Below are positions 35,272 to 47,484 of a stretch of 64,000 nucleotides of DNA, in pieces. Both the position numbers and the translations under genes were made by a program. This DNA is from Sphingomonas sp. NBWT7 (GTDB taxonomy: Bacteria > Pseudomonadota > Alphaproteobacteria > Sphingomonadales > Sphingomonadaceae): positions 1,263,501 to 1,327,500 of the forward strand of contig NZ_CP043639.1 in NCBI RefSeq assembly GCF_014217605.1, read 5' to 3'. Within the stretch, counting starts at the first letter, position 1; the number at the start of each line of letters is the position of its first letter. The notes under the pieces were generated by a model. That model saw only the letters and a list, made by a program, of their open reading frames with translations. It did no database searches and had not been told where the DNA came from.

Positions 35272-36048
35272 ATGCGTACCCTTATCCTCGCCACTCTTGG
35301 TTTCGCCGCCATGGCGGGCGCCGCACCGGCCGATGCGCAGCGCAGCTGGGACTGGACCGGCGGGCGGCCCGGCAGCGGCGCGTGGCGCCTGGTCGGTCCC
35401 GGCGTGCCGATGCTGATCCCCGAGCTACGCGGCACCATCCGCGGCCGGGCGTTCGTGATGCGCAATTTCGATCTCAATGGCGACCGCGTGATCGGCCGGC
35501 GCGAGGCAGCGCTCGCCAACCGCACCTTTATCGAGATCGCGGGCGCCGATCGGCCGCGCTTCAACTGGGACCGTCGCGACACGACCTATGTGGTCGCCGT
35601 CGAGGAACCGGCGCGCGGCGCGATCGGCTGGGATCGCCGCGCGATGCGCGACTATGGCTTCCGCCAGACGCCGCGCGGCGCGACGATGACGCTGAGCGAG
35701 CAGGTGCTGTTCGATACCGACAGTGCGACGCTGCGCCCCGGCGCGATCGCACGGCTGCGCCCACTCGCCGCCTATCTGCGCGCCAATCCGGGCGTGCGCG
35801 TCGCGATCGACGGCCACACCGATTCGCGCGCGTCGGACGCGTACAACAAGTCGCTGTCGCTGCGCCGCGCGGATGCGGTGCGCGGCGCATTCGACGAGCT
35901 CGGCGTCACCCGCGCGCGCTTCTCGGTCGAGGGGTTCGGCGAGCGCCAGCCTGTCGCCAGCAACGCGACGCCGCAGGGCAGGCAGCGCAATCGCCGCGTC
36001 GAGGTGACGCTGCTCGGCCAGCGCGCCGACCGTCTGACGGCCGAATGA
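35272..36048 (+). CDS. OmpA-family protein with N-terminal EF-hand-like loop
   Basis: A 258-residue exported protein. After a signal peptide (cleavage near ADAQ-RS, residue 23) residues 67-78 read DLNGDRVIGRRE, a good EF-hand loop (acidic at 1, Asn at 3, Asp at 5, Ile at 8, Glu at 12). Residues about 140-245 are an OmpA C-terminal peptidoglycan-binding domain: VLFDTDSATLRPGAIARLRPLAAYL, IDGHTDSRASDAYN, LSLRRADAVRGAF and GFGERQPVASNATPQGRQRNRRVEV. ATG 35272 follows GGAGGA. It is probably anchored to the cell wall and may bind calcium. Confidence 0.9.
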   Translation: MRTLILATLGFAAMAGAAPADAQRSWDWTGGRPGSGAWRLVGPGVPMLIPELRGTIRGRAFVMRNFDLNGDRVIGRREAALANRTFIEIAGADRPRFNWDRRDTTYVVAVEEPARGAIGWDRRAMRDYGFRQTPRGATMTLSEQVLFDTDSATLRPGAIARLRPLAAYLRANPGVRVAIDGHTDSRASDAYNKSLSLRRADAVRGAFDELGVTRARFSVEGFGERQPVASNATPQGRQRNRRVEVTLLGQRADRLTAE

Positions 36049-36116
36049 CGCATCACCGGCGTCCGCCCCGCCCGTCGAGGGGTGGACGCCGGCCCGCGCG
36101 GCGCTACGGTCGCGTG

Positions 36117-39900
<3,784 letters not shown>

Positions 39901-39972
39901 TCCGGCACAGCGCGCGGACGGCCTGGACGACGTCGCGCGCCGTACCCTGAACTTTTACATGAGCGGTTTGCC

Positions 39973-41538
39973 ATGATCCTCTCTCCCGGCGCGGTCGGCT
40001 ATGCCGGATGGCGCGCCATCTATCACGGTGCCACGCCGCGCCTCGATCCCGCCTGCCACCCGACGATCGCCGAGAGCGCCGCGGCGGTCGCGCGGATCGT
40101 CGCGCACGGCGCGCCGGTCTACGGCATCAATACCGGCTTCGGTAAGCTCGCCAGCGTGCGCATCCATGCCGAGGATCTGGCGACGCTCCAGCGCAACATC
40201 GTGCTCAGCCACGCCGCCGGCGTCGGCGATCCGATGCCGGTTCCCATCGCCCGGCTGATGATGGCGCTGAAGCTCGCCAGTCTCGCGCAGGGCGCGTCGG
40301 GTGTCCGTCCGGAAACGATCGCGCTGCTCGAAGCGATGCTCGCGAAAGGGCTAACGCCGCTCGTTCCTGCGCAGGGTTCGGTCGGCGCGAGCGGCGATCT
40401 CGCCCCGCTCGCGCATATGGCCGCAACGATGATCGGCGTCGGCGAGATGATCGTCGACGGCGTGGTCGTTCCCGCCGACCGAGCGCTCGAGCATGCCGGC
40501 CTCGCCGCGCTGTCGCTTGGCCCCAAGGAAGGGCTGGCGCTGCTCAACGGCACGCAGTTCAGTACGGCCTACGCGCTCGCGGCGCTGTTCGAAGCCGAGC
40601 GGCTGTACCGGTCGGCGCTGGTCACCGGGATCGTCGCGACCGAGGCGGCGAAGGGATCGGACGCGCCGTTCGATCCACGGATCCACGCGCTGCGCCGCCA
40701 CCGCGGCCAGATCGACACCGCCGACGCGCTGCGCCGGTTGATGGAAGGCTCGGCGATCCGTGCCAGCCACCGGATCGACGATGCGCGCGTGCAGGATCCC
40801 TATTGCCTACGCTGCCAGCCGCAGGTGATGGGCGCCGTGCTCGATCTCCTCCGGCAGGCGGCGGCAACGCTCGTCACCGAGGCGAACGGTGTCAGCGACA
40901 ATCCGCTGATCTTCCCGGGGGTGGGCGGCGCCGACGAAGCACTGTCAGGCGGCAACTTTCACGCGGAGCCGGTCGCATTCGCCGCCGACATGATCGCGCT
41001 CGCCCTGTGCGAGATCGGCAGCCTTGCCGAGCGCCGCATTGCGATGCTCGTCGATCCGGCGCTGTCCGGCCTCCCCGCCTTTCTCACGGCGAAGCCGGGG
41101 CTCAATTCTGGTTTCATGATCCCGCAGGTCACCGCCGCCGCGCTCGTCAGCGAGAACAAGCAACGCGCCTATCCTGCCAGCGTCGATTCGATCCCGACCT
41201 CCGCCAATCAGGAGGATCACGTGTCGATGGCCGCGCACGGCGCGCGCCGCCTCATGCCGATGGCCGCCAACGTCGACGCGATCCTCGGGATCGAGTTGCT
41301 CGCCGCCGCGCAGGGCTGCGACTTTCACGCGCCGCTCACGTCGAGCGCACCGGTCGAGGCGGTCCGCGCCGCGCTGCGCCAACGCGTACCGACCCTGGTC
41401 GACGACCGCCACATGGCACCCGACATGGCCGCCGCGACCGACCTCGTTGCCACCGGCGCCTTGGTGGCGCTCGCTGGCGTGCTACCCGGACTCGACGAAA
41501 TCAACTTTGAGAGCGCTACCTCGGCGCTGCATCGTTAG
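39973..41538 (+). CDS. hutH: Histidine ammonia-lyase
   Basis: A 521-residue enzyme that deaminates histidine to urocanate. The MIO prosthetic group would form from Ala139-Ser140-Gly141 in [15 protein letters not shown]. Other landmarks are [53 protein letters not shown] and [14 protein letters not shown]. No hut operon partners follow; the gene is isolated, which is unusual and leaves open an aromatic-amino-acid lyase relative, though the sequence matches HutH best. ATG 39973 follows a weak site. Confidence 0.93.
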   Translation: MILSPGAVGYAGWRAIYHGATPRLDPACHPTIAESAAAVARIVAHGAPVYGINTGFGKLASVRIHAEDLATLQRNIVLSHAAGVGDPMPVPIARLMMALKLASLAQGASGVRPETIALLEAMLAKGLTPLVPAQGSVGASGDLAPLAHMAATMIGVGEMIVDGVVVPADRALEHAGLAALSLGPKEGLALLNGTQFSTAYALAALFEAERLYRSALVTGIVATEAAKGSDAPFDPRIHALRRHRGQIDTADALRRLMEGSAIRASHRIDDARVQDPYCLRCQPQVMGAVLDLLRQAAATLVTEANGVSDNPLIFPGVGGADEALSGGNFHAEPVAFAADMIALALCEIGSLAERRIAMLVDPALSGLPAFLTAKPGLNSGFMIPQVTAAALVSENKQRAYPASVDSIPTSANQEDHVSMAAHGARRLMPMAANVDAILGIELLAAAQGCDFHAPLTSSAPVEAVRAALRQRVPTLVDDRHMAPDMAAATDLVATGALVALAGVLPGLDEINFESATSALHR

Positions 41539-41881
41539 CCGATTTCATCGGGTCGGTCGGAACGATGGCAGGTAACCGCGATCGGCCATGGCAGGATATG
41601 ACAATCCTGATAGCCTTTGCTCAGAACATTCACGCCAACTGGTAAGCAATTGACGCTCGAGGTCTTTCACAATCATCGTTACCGTCCGGTGGCAAATCGG
41701 CGTCTGAACGGCCACCATGACACGATGGTTATCGATTAAGCATCGGGCCGACACATCCCGACTGCTGATGCAACATAGTGTTCGCTCACTGCGGGCGTAG
41801 GTGCAGCAGCGCTTCCAGTTTCGACGGCCGGCAAACGCTATCCGGGAGGCGCAGTACGGCGCCGCCCGGATCGGCAGGTGG
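41539..41881. other. Intergenic region, no supported gene
   Basis: This 343-bp stretch between hutH and the fasciclin gene is less G/C-rich than its neighbours. A 69-codon minus-strand frame (41545-41754) exists but shows no family similarity and no clear ribosome-binding site, so I do not call it. No strong hairpin-plus-T-run terminator was seen. Confidence 0.6.
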
Positions 41882-42436
41882 TTACGGCATCAGCACGCCG
41901 TCGACGACATGGATGACGCCGTTGGACTGCTTCACGTCGGCGACCGTGACGTGGCTCATGCCACCCTTGGCGTCGGTCAGCATAATACGATTGCCCATCA
42001 TCGAAGCCGTCAGCGGCTCGCCCTGCACCGTCGTCAGCGTCGCCTTGCCGTTGCCGGCCTTGATCGCCTTGGCGAGATCCTTCGACGTCATCGTGCCCGA
42101 GACGACGTGATAGGTCAGGATATTCGTCAGCTGCGCCTTGTTTTCCGGCTTCACCAGCGTATCGACGGTGCCCGCGGGAAGCTTGGCGAAGGCCGCGTTG
42201 GTCGGCGCGAACACGGTGAACGGGCCTGGGCCGGACAGCGTCTCGGCGAGTCCCGCCGCCTTCACGGCGGTAACCAGCGTCGTATGGTCCTTCGACTGCG
42301 CCGTATTCTCGACGATCGTCTTGGTGGGATACATCGCCGCGCCGCCGACCATCGGGTTCTTCGGCGCCGCGAGCGCGGGGCCGGCGGCCAGCAGGGCGGC
42401 GGCCGCGATCGCGCCGCGCAGATTGAACTTCGTCAT
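41882..42436 (-). CDS. Fasciclin (FAS1) domain exported protein
   Basis: A 184-residue protein with a signal peptide (AAAALLAAGPALA-AP) and one FAS1 domain: IVENTAQSKDHTTLVTAVKAAGLAETLSGPGPFTVFAPTNAAFAKLP, ILTYHVVSGTM, and a final NGVIHVVDGVLMP. FAS1 domains mediate adhesion or act as extracellular surface proteins. ATG 42436 is preceded by GAGGAAAA; a longer frame runs upstream to 42502 but adds no similarity. It is divergent from the SDR gene with about 270 bp between. Confidence 0.93.
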   Translation of the reverse strand: MTKFNLRGAIAAAALLAAGPALAAPKNPMVGGAAMYPTKTIVENTAQSKDHTTLVTAVKAAGLAETLSGPGPFTVFAPTNAAFAKLPAGTVDTLVKPENKAQLTNILTYHVVSGTMTSKDLAKAIKAGNGKATLTTVQGEPLTASMMGNRIMLTDAKGGMSHVTVADVKQSNGVIHVVDGVLMP

Positions 42437-42705
42437 CGGGTTTTCCTCGTTACTCACGCCGAGAGTTGCGACGCTGAAGCGAGATACGTTCGAAACGGCC
42501 ATTTAGCGGCGCGGGCGAAAAATTAATTTGTCAAGGTTCGGTGCGCTGGTAGCGCTGCAGGAAAGCGGCACCGAGGTTGGCAATCTTACTACGCCCGCAA
42601 CGTGCATGCCCCCCGCCCGGCACAAACCGCCAGAATAGTCGAGACCGCTAGCGCGCCCGCTCGTCCCGCGGCTAGGTTGCGTCAGAACAGACAGGAGAGA
42701 CGACC

Positions 42706-43488
42706 ATGCCCTATGCCCCCTTCGATCTGACCGGCAAGGTCGCGCTGATCACCGGCGGGAATGGTGGCATCGGCATCGGCATGGCCGATGCGCTGGCGCA
42801 GGCCGGGGCGGCGGTGGTCGTCTGGGGCAACAATCCGGCGAAGAATGCGGCGGCGGAAGCGCGTCTGTCCGCGCACGGCGGGCGCGTCCACGTCGAGCGC
42901 GTCGAAGTGTCGGACGAAGCCGCGGTCGACGCGGCGGTCGATCGCGCCGCCGAGATGTTTGGCCGGCTCGATTTCGTCGCGGCGAACGCCGGTGTGGGCG
43001 AAGGTGCGCCGTCGTTCCACGAGATGACGACCGATCTGTGGCGGCGGGTACTTGCGGTGAACCTCGACGGCGTGTTCTGGACGCTGCGCGCCGCTGCCCG
43101 CCACATGGTGGCACGCGCGGAGAAAGGTGATCACGGCGGCTCGCTGCTCGCGACATCGTCTACCTCGGCGATCCACGGTGCGCCGCGCAACCAAGCCTAT
43201 GCCGCGACCAAGGGCGCGCTGCTGCCAATGGTGCGCGGGCTCGCGGTCGAATATGCCCGGTACGAGATCCGCGCCAACGCCGTCCTCCCCGGCTGGATCG
43301 CGACCGACATGACCGCGCGTGCGCAGGGCAACGAGAAGTTCAACGACAAGGTAATCGGCCGCGTGCCGATGCGCCGCTGGGGCGAGCCGGAGGATTTCGG
43401 CGGGCTCGCGGTTTATCTTGCGTCCGACGCGTCGCGCTTCCACACCGGTGATACGTTCACGGTCGACGGCGGTTACACGATCTTCTGA
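42706..43488 (+). CDS. Short-chain dehydrogenase/reductase
   Basis: A 260-residue classical SDR. The cofactor loop is TGGNGGIGIGMA near residue 15 (T-G-x3-G-x-G), an NAG-type motif follows at ANAGVG, the catalytic Ser lies in ATSSTSAIHG and the Tyr/Lys pair in YAATKGALLPM. It ends TGDTFTVDGGYTIF. The presence of WGNNP after the first beta strand suggests NAD(P) choice cannot be settled. ATG 42706 follows AGGAGAG. The next gene is the amidase 52 bp downstream. Confidence 0.92.
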   Translation: MPYAPFDLTGKVALITGGNGGIGIGMADALAQAGAAVVVWGNNPAKNAAAEARLSAHGGRVHVERVEVSDEAAVDAAVDRAAEMFGRLDFVAANAGVGEGAPSFHEMTTDLWRRVLAVNLDGVFWTLRAAARHMVARAEKGDHGGSLLATSSTSAIHGAPRNQAYAATKGALLPMVRGLAVEYARYEIRANAVLPGWIATDMTARAQGNEKFNDKVIGRVPMRRWGEPEDFGGLAVYLASDASRFHTGDTFTVDGGYTIF

Positions 43489-43540
43489 CGGCCGTCGCCA
43501 GAGGTGGCGGGCGTCGACGGCATCGCCTACATGGCCGCGC

Positions 43541-44401
43541 ATGACTGAGATCACCGTCGCTGCGCTGCAGCTCGCCTTCTCCGCCGACATCAATGTTAAC
43601 ATCGCCAACGTCTCCCGCCTGGTGCGTGAGGCCGCGGCGCGGGGCGCGCAGGTGATCCTTCCCCCCGAATTGTTCGAGGGGGAATATTTCTGCCGCGTCG
43701 AGGACGAAGGGCTGTTCGCCAATGCCAAGCCGACCGCCCAGCACAAGGCAGTGCGCGCGATGCAGGCGCTGGCGGCCGAGCTCAAGGTGCATATCCCGAC
43801 GAGCTTCTTCGAGGCCGACGGGCCGCATCACTACAACAGCCTCGCGATGATAGACCCGGACGGCCGTATCCAGGGCGTCTATCGCAAGAGCCACATTCCC
43901 GATGGTCCGGGCTATGAGGAGAAATTCTATTTCCGTCCCGGCAACACCGGGTTCAAGGTGTGGGATGGCCCGACCGCCGCAGATAAGGCGAAGCTTGGCG
44001 TCGGCATCTGCTGGGATCAATGGTATCCCGAGACCGCGCGGGCGATGATGCTGATGGGCGCCGAGGTGCTGTTCTATCCGACCGCGATCGGCAGCGAGCC
44101 GCACGACACGTCGCTCGACACCGCACGGCTGTGGCGGCGCGCAATGGTCGGCCATGCCGTTTCGAACGTGGTGCCGGTGGTGGCGGCGAACCGGGTCGGC
44201 GTGGAGCACGGCCAGACGTTCTACGGCACCAGCTTCATCTGCGACGAACGCGGCGACATGCTGGCGGAGCTCGGGCGCGATGAAGAGGGCGTCATTACCG
44301 CGACGCTCGATCTCGATCGGGTCAAGCGCCACCGCGCCGCTTTCGGCTTCTTCCGCGATCGACGCCCCGAACTCTACGGTCGACTGGTGGCGGATATCTG
44401 A
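43541..44401 (+). CDS. aguB: N-carbamoylputrescine amidase
   Basis: A 286-residue nitrilase-superfamily enzyme that hydrolyses N-carbamoylputrescine to putrescine in the agmatine route. The Glu-Lys-Cys triad is found in LPPELFEGEYFC, YRKSHIPDGPGYEEKFYF and GVGICWDQWYPE; PHDTSLDTARLWRRAMVGHAVSN and FYGTSFICDE fit AguB closely. No agmatine deiminase gene is adjacent. It is the last gene before the mobile region: the tniQ stop is 56 bp further on, in convergent orientation. Confidence 0.9.
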   Translation: MTEITVAALQLAFSADINVNIANVSRLVREAAARGAQVILPPELFEGEYFCRVEDEGLFANAKPTAQHKAVRAMQALAAELKVHIPTSFFEADGPHHYNSLAMIDPDGRIQGVYRKSHIPDGPGYEEKFYFRPGNTGFKVWDGPTAADKAKLGVGICWDQWYPETARAMMLMGAEVLFYPTAIGSEPHDTSLDTARLWRRAMVGHAVSNVVPVVAANRVGVEHGQTFYGTSFICDERGDMLAELGRDEEGVITATLDLDRVKRHRAAFGFFRDRRPELYGRLVADI

Positions 44402-44412
44402 AGGCACTGGCA

Positions 44413-44524
44413 CACCCTTAAAATGACATTGGGCGTCCACCCTCAGAATATAGGACCTAAAGCGGGAGCAATCCAGCTTCACGAAGCTGGCTACGATCCC
44501 ATCCCGTAGCCACAGGAGCAATCC
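44413..44524. repeat. Clustered repeats and hairpins at tniQ 3' end, candidate element terminus
   Basis: CACCCT followed by Y-A-R-AAT occurs at 44413 and again at 44438. GGAGCAATCC occurs exactly at 44465-44474 and 44515-44524, 50 bp apart. Between the latter are two hairpins: CCAGCTTC/GAAGCTGG (44473-44490) and GGCTACG/CGTAGCC (44489-44511). Arrays like this suit transposase-binding sites at a transposon end, but the first part is intergenic and the rest lies inside tniQ coding sequence. The assignment is inference. Confidence 0.4.
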
Positions 44525-46328
44525 CCTCTTTGCGCATCAGCCCGCGGACCTTCTGCGGGGCGACCCCGAGGTTCCAGGCGATCTCGCCGGGCCAGGCGAT
44601 CCGGCGGGCCAGTGCCTCGACCGAGCTGCGGCATGCCCGACCCTTACAGTCGGCGCCGTGACCGAACGCGTCGGCGACCTGGACCAGGTCGCTCGGCTTG
44701 ATGTTCAGCATCTCGGCCGCGTCCCGCTGGCTGAGAAGCTGCGACAGTCCGCCCGGCAGCTTGCGGAGCTCAACTGGCGCGCGCCGGAACGGGCCCAGGT
44801 CGTTCGGACGGACCAGGACGTCGCCGAGATCGCCGGCGGAGCGGGTCATCCAGAACGGGATAGATCCGCCGATCATCGCCGCCAGGATCGTCGACCAGGG
44901 CTTCGGGCCGCCGCCGATGCGGTCGGCCGCCAGCAGGAGCGGCCTGCAACCGGCAGGCGCGGTGCCCGCGATCGCGATCGCGGGAATGCGGGACATGAGG
45001 TGCGCGACGCTGCCCGCCCGAATGCGCATCTCGTCAGTGGCGATCCGGGCGACGAAGTGGTCCTCGACCTCGAGAAGTCCGTCGAGGCAGAGCTGCTCGA
45101 CCCCGTAGACGGGCAGGCGGATGCCATGCGCGACCGAGCGCGCGGTCGTGGCTCCCTGGACGATCGCGGCCAGTCCGTCGATGTAGTCGGCGTCATACTG
45201 GATGAGCTGCCGCTTTGCCGGGGCGGAGATGTGGCGTGCGACGAGATCGGGGTGCGCCTTGAACTTCGCCATCTGCAGGTGGTCGAAACCGAGCCGCCGA
45301 CGGACTTCGGTGTAAAGGTAGTAGCGCTTGGTGGTGACGAGACCGTGCGACGCGTATCGCGCGATGTTGGGGAGCGCCTGCTCGATGAGCGCGGGGACGC
45401 CGGGGTAGGCGAACCTTCCGATCAGGAAGCGCAGGCGGGTCCGCAGCTTCGCGATGGCCTCGATGTCGTTTCCTAGGCCGTAGTCCGCTTCGCGGACCCA
45501 GTCCTGAAGACCGAACGGGAAGGTTCGGAGGAATCCGGCGCCGACAGCCGCGCTCTCCGCGAGGCCCTCGTCCGTCATGGCGGATAGCGAAAAGCGGGAG
45601 GGCGGCTTTGGGGTCGCGCCCGTGGCGATAGTGCCAAGCTGCAGCGCCAGATTGACGAGCCCTTGCGGGTCTACCGTCCTGAGGGGGTCCGGCAGGGCTG
45701 ACCAGGCTTTCGCGACAGAGGCGGCATCGGGTGAAGAAAGGCTGCCGAAGAGGCGATAGCCCTCCGCGAGCCTTTCGGGCAGATGCCGAGCGTCCGAAGG
45801 GGGCACTACCTCGCCGCAGTGGTCGCAGCACCCGATACCTTGCGCGAAGCGCCAGCCCAGCTTGATGTCGCAGCTGGGACAGGTGTCGACAAGCCGTTCA
45901 AGCGACTCGGTGCAGTATGGCAGCAGCAGGTTCATCCAGTGCAAGCGGTGGTAGTTGCGCTTGAGCAACGAACTGGGACCGATGCGCCTGCGGTCGAGTT
46001 CCAGCAATGCCCGGGGGATGACGAGCGTCCCGAATTTCGCATGCACGCTGGATTTGCCGCTGGGTTCGTCGACGCGGATGCCGGCGCGGCCAGCCAGCGC
46101 GGCGGGATCGCACCGGATGACGTAGGCGAGGCGTTCAAGTTCGGCGGGCGTGGCAAGCTGCGCGAGGCCGGTGTTGCGCAGCGAGACGGCCGCGGCCTCG
46201 AATACCGGCTTCGTCACGACGAGGACGTGCTGCCGGACGCCGCGCGCGATGGCGCCCGGGATGCTCTCGTCGTCGTAGAGGTCGACCGGGAAGCGCAGGC
46301 GGCGGCCGCTCGTGCCTTCAGGCGGCAT
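44457..46328 (-). CDS. tniQ: TniQ/TnsD-family target-selection protein
   Basis: A 623-residue TniQ protein, the target-site selector of Tn7-like elements. It has the N-terminal TniQ region with LLKRNYHRLHWMNLLLPYCTESLERLVDTCPSC, a zinc-binding pair CPSC and CCDHCG, and helix-turn-helix-like stretches towards the C-terminus (RDAAEMLNIKPSDLVQVADAF; EIAWNLGVAPQKVRGLMRKEG). The size is near TnsD, which reads a fixed attachment site, more than the short TniQ of CRISPR-linked systems. ATG 46328 follows GAGGAGG and lies close to the tnsC stop. Its 3' end contains hairpins and repeats. Confidence 0.9.
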   Translation of the reverse strand: MPPEGTSGRRLRFPVDLYDDESIPGAIARGVRQHVLVVTKPVFEAAAVSLRNTGLAQLATPAELERLAYVIRCDPAALAGRAGIRVDEPSGKSSVHAKFGTLVIPRALLELDRRRIGPSSLLKRNYHRLHWMNLLLPYCTESLERLVDTCPSCDIKLGWRFAQGIGCCDHCGEVVPPSDARHLPERLAEGYRLFGSLSSPDAASVAKAWSALPDPLRTVDPQGLVNLALQLGTIATGATPKPPSRFSLSAMTDEGLAESAAVGAGFLRTFPFGLQDWVREADYGLGNDIEAIAKLRTRLRFLIGRFAYPGVPALIEQALPNIARYASHGLVTTKRYYLYTEVRRRLGFDHLQMAKFKAHPDLVARHISAPAKRQLIQYDADYIDGLAAIVQGATTARSVAHGIRLPVYGVEQLCLDGLLEVEDHFVARIATDEMRIRAGSVAHLMSRIPAIAIAGTAPAGCRPLLLAADRIGGGPKPWSTILAAMIGGSIPFWMTRSAGDLGDVLVRPNDLGPFRRAPVELRKLPGGLSQLLSQRDAAEMLNIKPSDLVQVADAFGHGADCKGRACRSSVEALARRIAWPGEIAWNLGVAPQKVRGLMRKEGIAPVATGWDRSQLREAGLLPL

Positions 46329-47484
46329 CAACTTCGGCCTCCTCTGCCGCGATCTGCTGGACGGGCACGTATTGGATCGAGAACGGGTCGTGGTCGACCC
46401 AGTCGAGCCCGATGGCGAAGCTGCGCACCGCGTTGCTCAGGTCATAGGCTTCCATCGTCACGGCGGCCCGCGCGAGCGCCTTCGGGAGGGCGACCTCGAT
46501 GATGCGCGCCGCGCGCCCGATGTGACCGCCGGACGCGGTGATCAGGGCGGTGAGGACGTCCGGTTCGGGCAGGCAGGTGGGTGCGGCGATAGCGCCGCGC
46601 CACCTGAGTTCCTTGTCGTATTCGACGCAGAACTTGTGGAACTGCCGTCGATCCGCGACTCTTCCCATGTTCAGGGGCTTGAGCTCGAGCGGATCGCCGA
46701 GGCGCGCCGCGAACTGCTGGTTGAGCTTGAAGAACACCTCCGAAGTCTCGTCCCCTATGAAGAAGAGCGGCACGACGCCGCGGTCGAGGAAGCCCTGCAG
46801 CTTTTTCGTCACGTCGGTGGCGTCGGCCGTGAAGAAGGTGCCGTCGTCCAGGTCGCCGTCGGCGAGCACGCGTTCGGGCTTGGTGACGAGGCGCTGAACC
46901 TCGTCGACGACGACGAGTTCGACGCCGAGCTTTGCGGTCCACTCCTCTACCCGCTGCTCGACGATCTTTACGTTGTCGGTGGACTTGCCCTTGATCTTCT
47001 CGGCCATTTCGGCGGTGACGCGCAGGCCCACTGCGCCCGGCTGGTCGAGGAAGTCGTCGGCGAGACGGTTGAGGATCTCCTGGTATAGCATCTTGAGCGA
47101 CATGCGGGTGTCGATCGTGATGTGGATCACGCGGAAGGGGTTGTGCTGCTCGCCGGCGGCGATCGCCTCCTGCTCGAGTTCGGCGATGAGCCGTTCGACT
47201 ATTGCGCTCTTGCCGGCCTGGCTGAACTGGCTGAGGCGCCGGCCCGGGATGGCGGTGCCCCTGCGCTTCCGCAGCTTCTTACAGAGGCGCATGTATTGGC
47301 GGATCGCCAGGAGGATCGCCCGCTGGCGGTCGGTATCGACCCACATCTCCGCGACGATCGCCTCCGCCTTCTCGGAGCGCGCCTGGGCCGCGGCGTCCCC
47401 GAGATCCGGCTTGGCGCGGCCGGTGACGCGCGCGGGTTTCCTGTAGACGGGGGTCATGGCCGTGTCCGTGGTGGTGCTGGGCAT
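46318..47484 (-). CDS. tniB: TniB/TnsC-family AAA+ transposition ATPase
   Basis: A 388-residue ATPase that links target selection to the transposase. Walker A is the abbreviated FSQAGKSAIVERL, Walker B ELVVVDEVQRL, and a sensor-like VPLFFIGDETSEVFFKLNQQFAARL follows; the C-terminal helices ASGGHIGRAARIIEVALPKALARA fit the TniB/TnsC family. The N-terminus (about 30 residues) is basic and unstructured. Its start ATG shares the A of TGATG with the tnsB stop, and its stop overlaps the tniQ start region, so expression is coordinated. Confidence 0.92.
   Translation of the reverse strand: MPSTTTDTAMTPVYRKPARVTGRAKPDLGDAAAQARSEKAEAIVAEMWVDTDRQRAILLAIRQYMRLCKKLRKRRGTAIPGRRLSQFSQAGKSAIVERLIAELEQEAIAAGEQHNPFRVIHITIDTRMSLKMLYQEILNRLADDFLDQPGAVGLRVTAEMAEKIKGKSTDNVKIVEQRVEEWTAKLGVELVVVDEVQRLVTKPERVLADGDLDDGTFFTADATDVTKKLQGFLDRGVVPLFFIGDETSEVFFKLNQQFAARLGDPLELKPLNMGRVADRRQFHKFCVEYDKELRWRGAIAAPTCLPEPDVLTALITASGGHIGRAARIIEVALPKALARAAVTMEAYDLSNAVRSFAIGLDWVDHDPFSIQYVPVQQIAAEEAEVDAA

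Noticed and set aside
41545..41754. 69-codon minus-strand frame in the gap after hutH
   Set aside because: No family similarity, no clear ribosome-binding site and no coding bias; kept only as intergenic sequence.
44424..44442. TGACATTGGGCG next to aguB as a Tn5053/Tn7-type terminal TGT
   Set aside because: It does not begin with the usual TGT and no inverted partner was found in the window; the reverse strand reads TGTCATTTT but points the wrong way for an element to the right.
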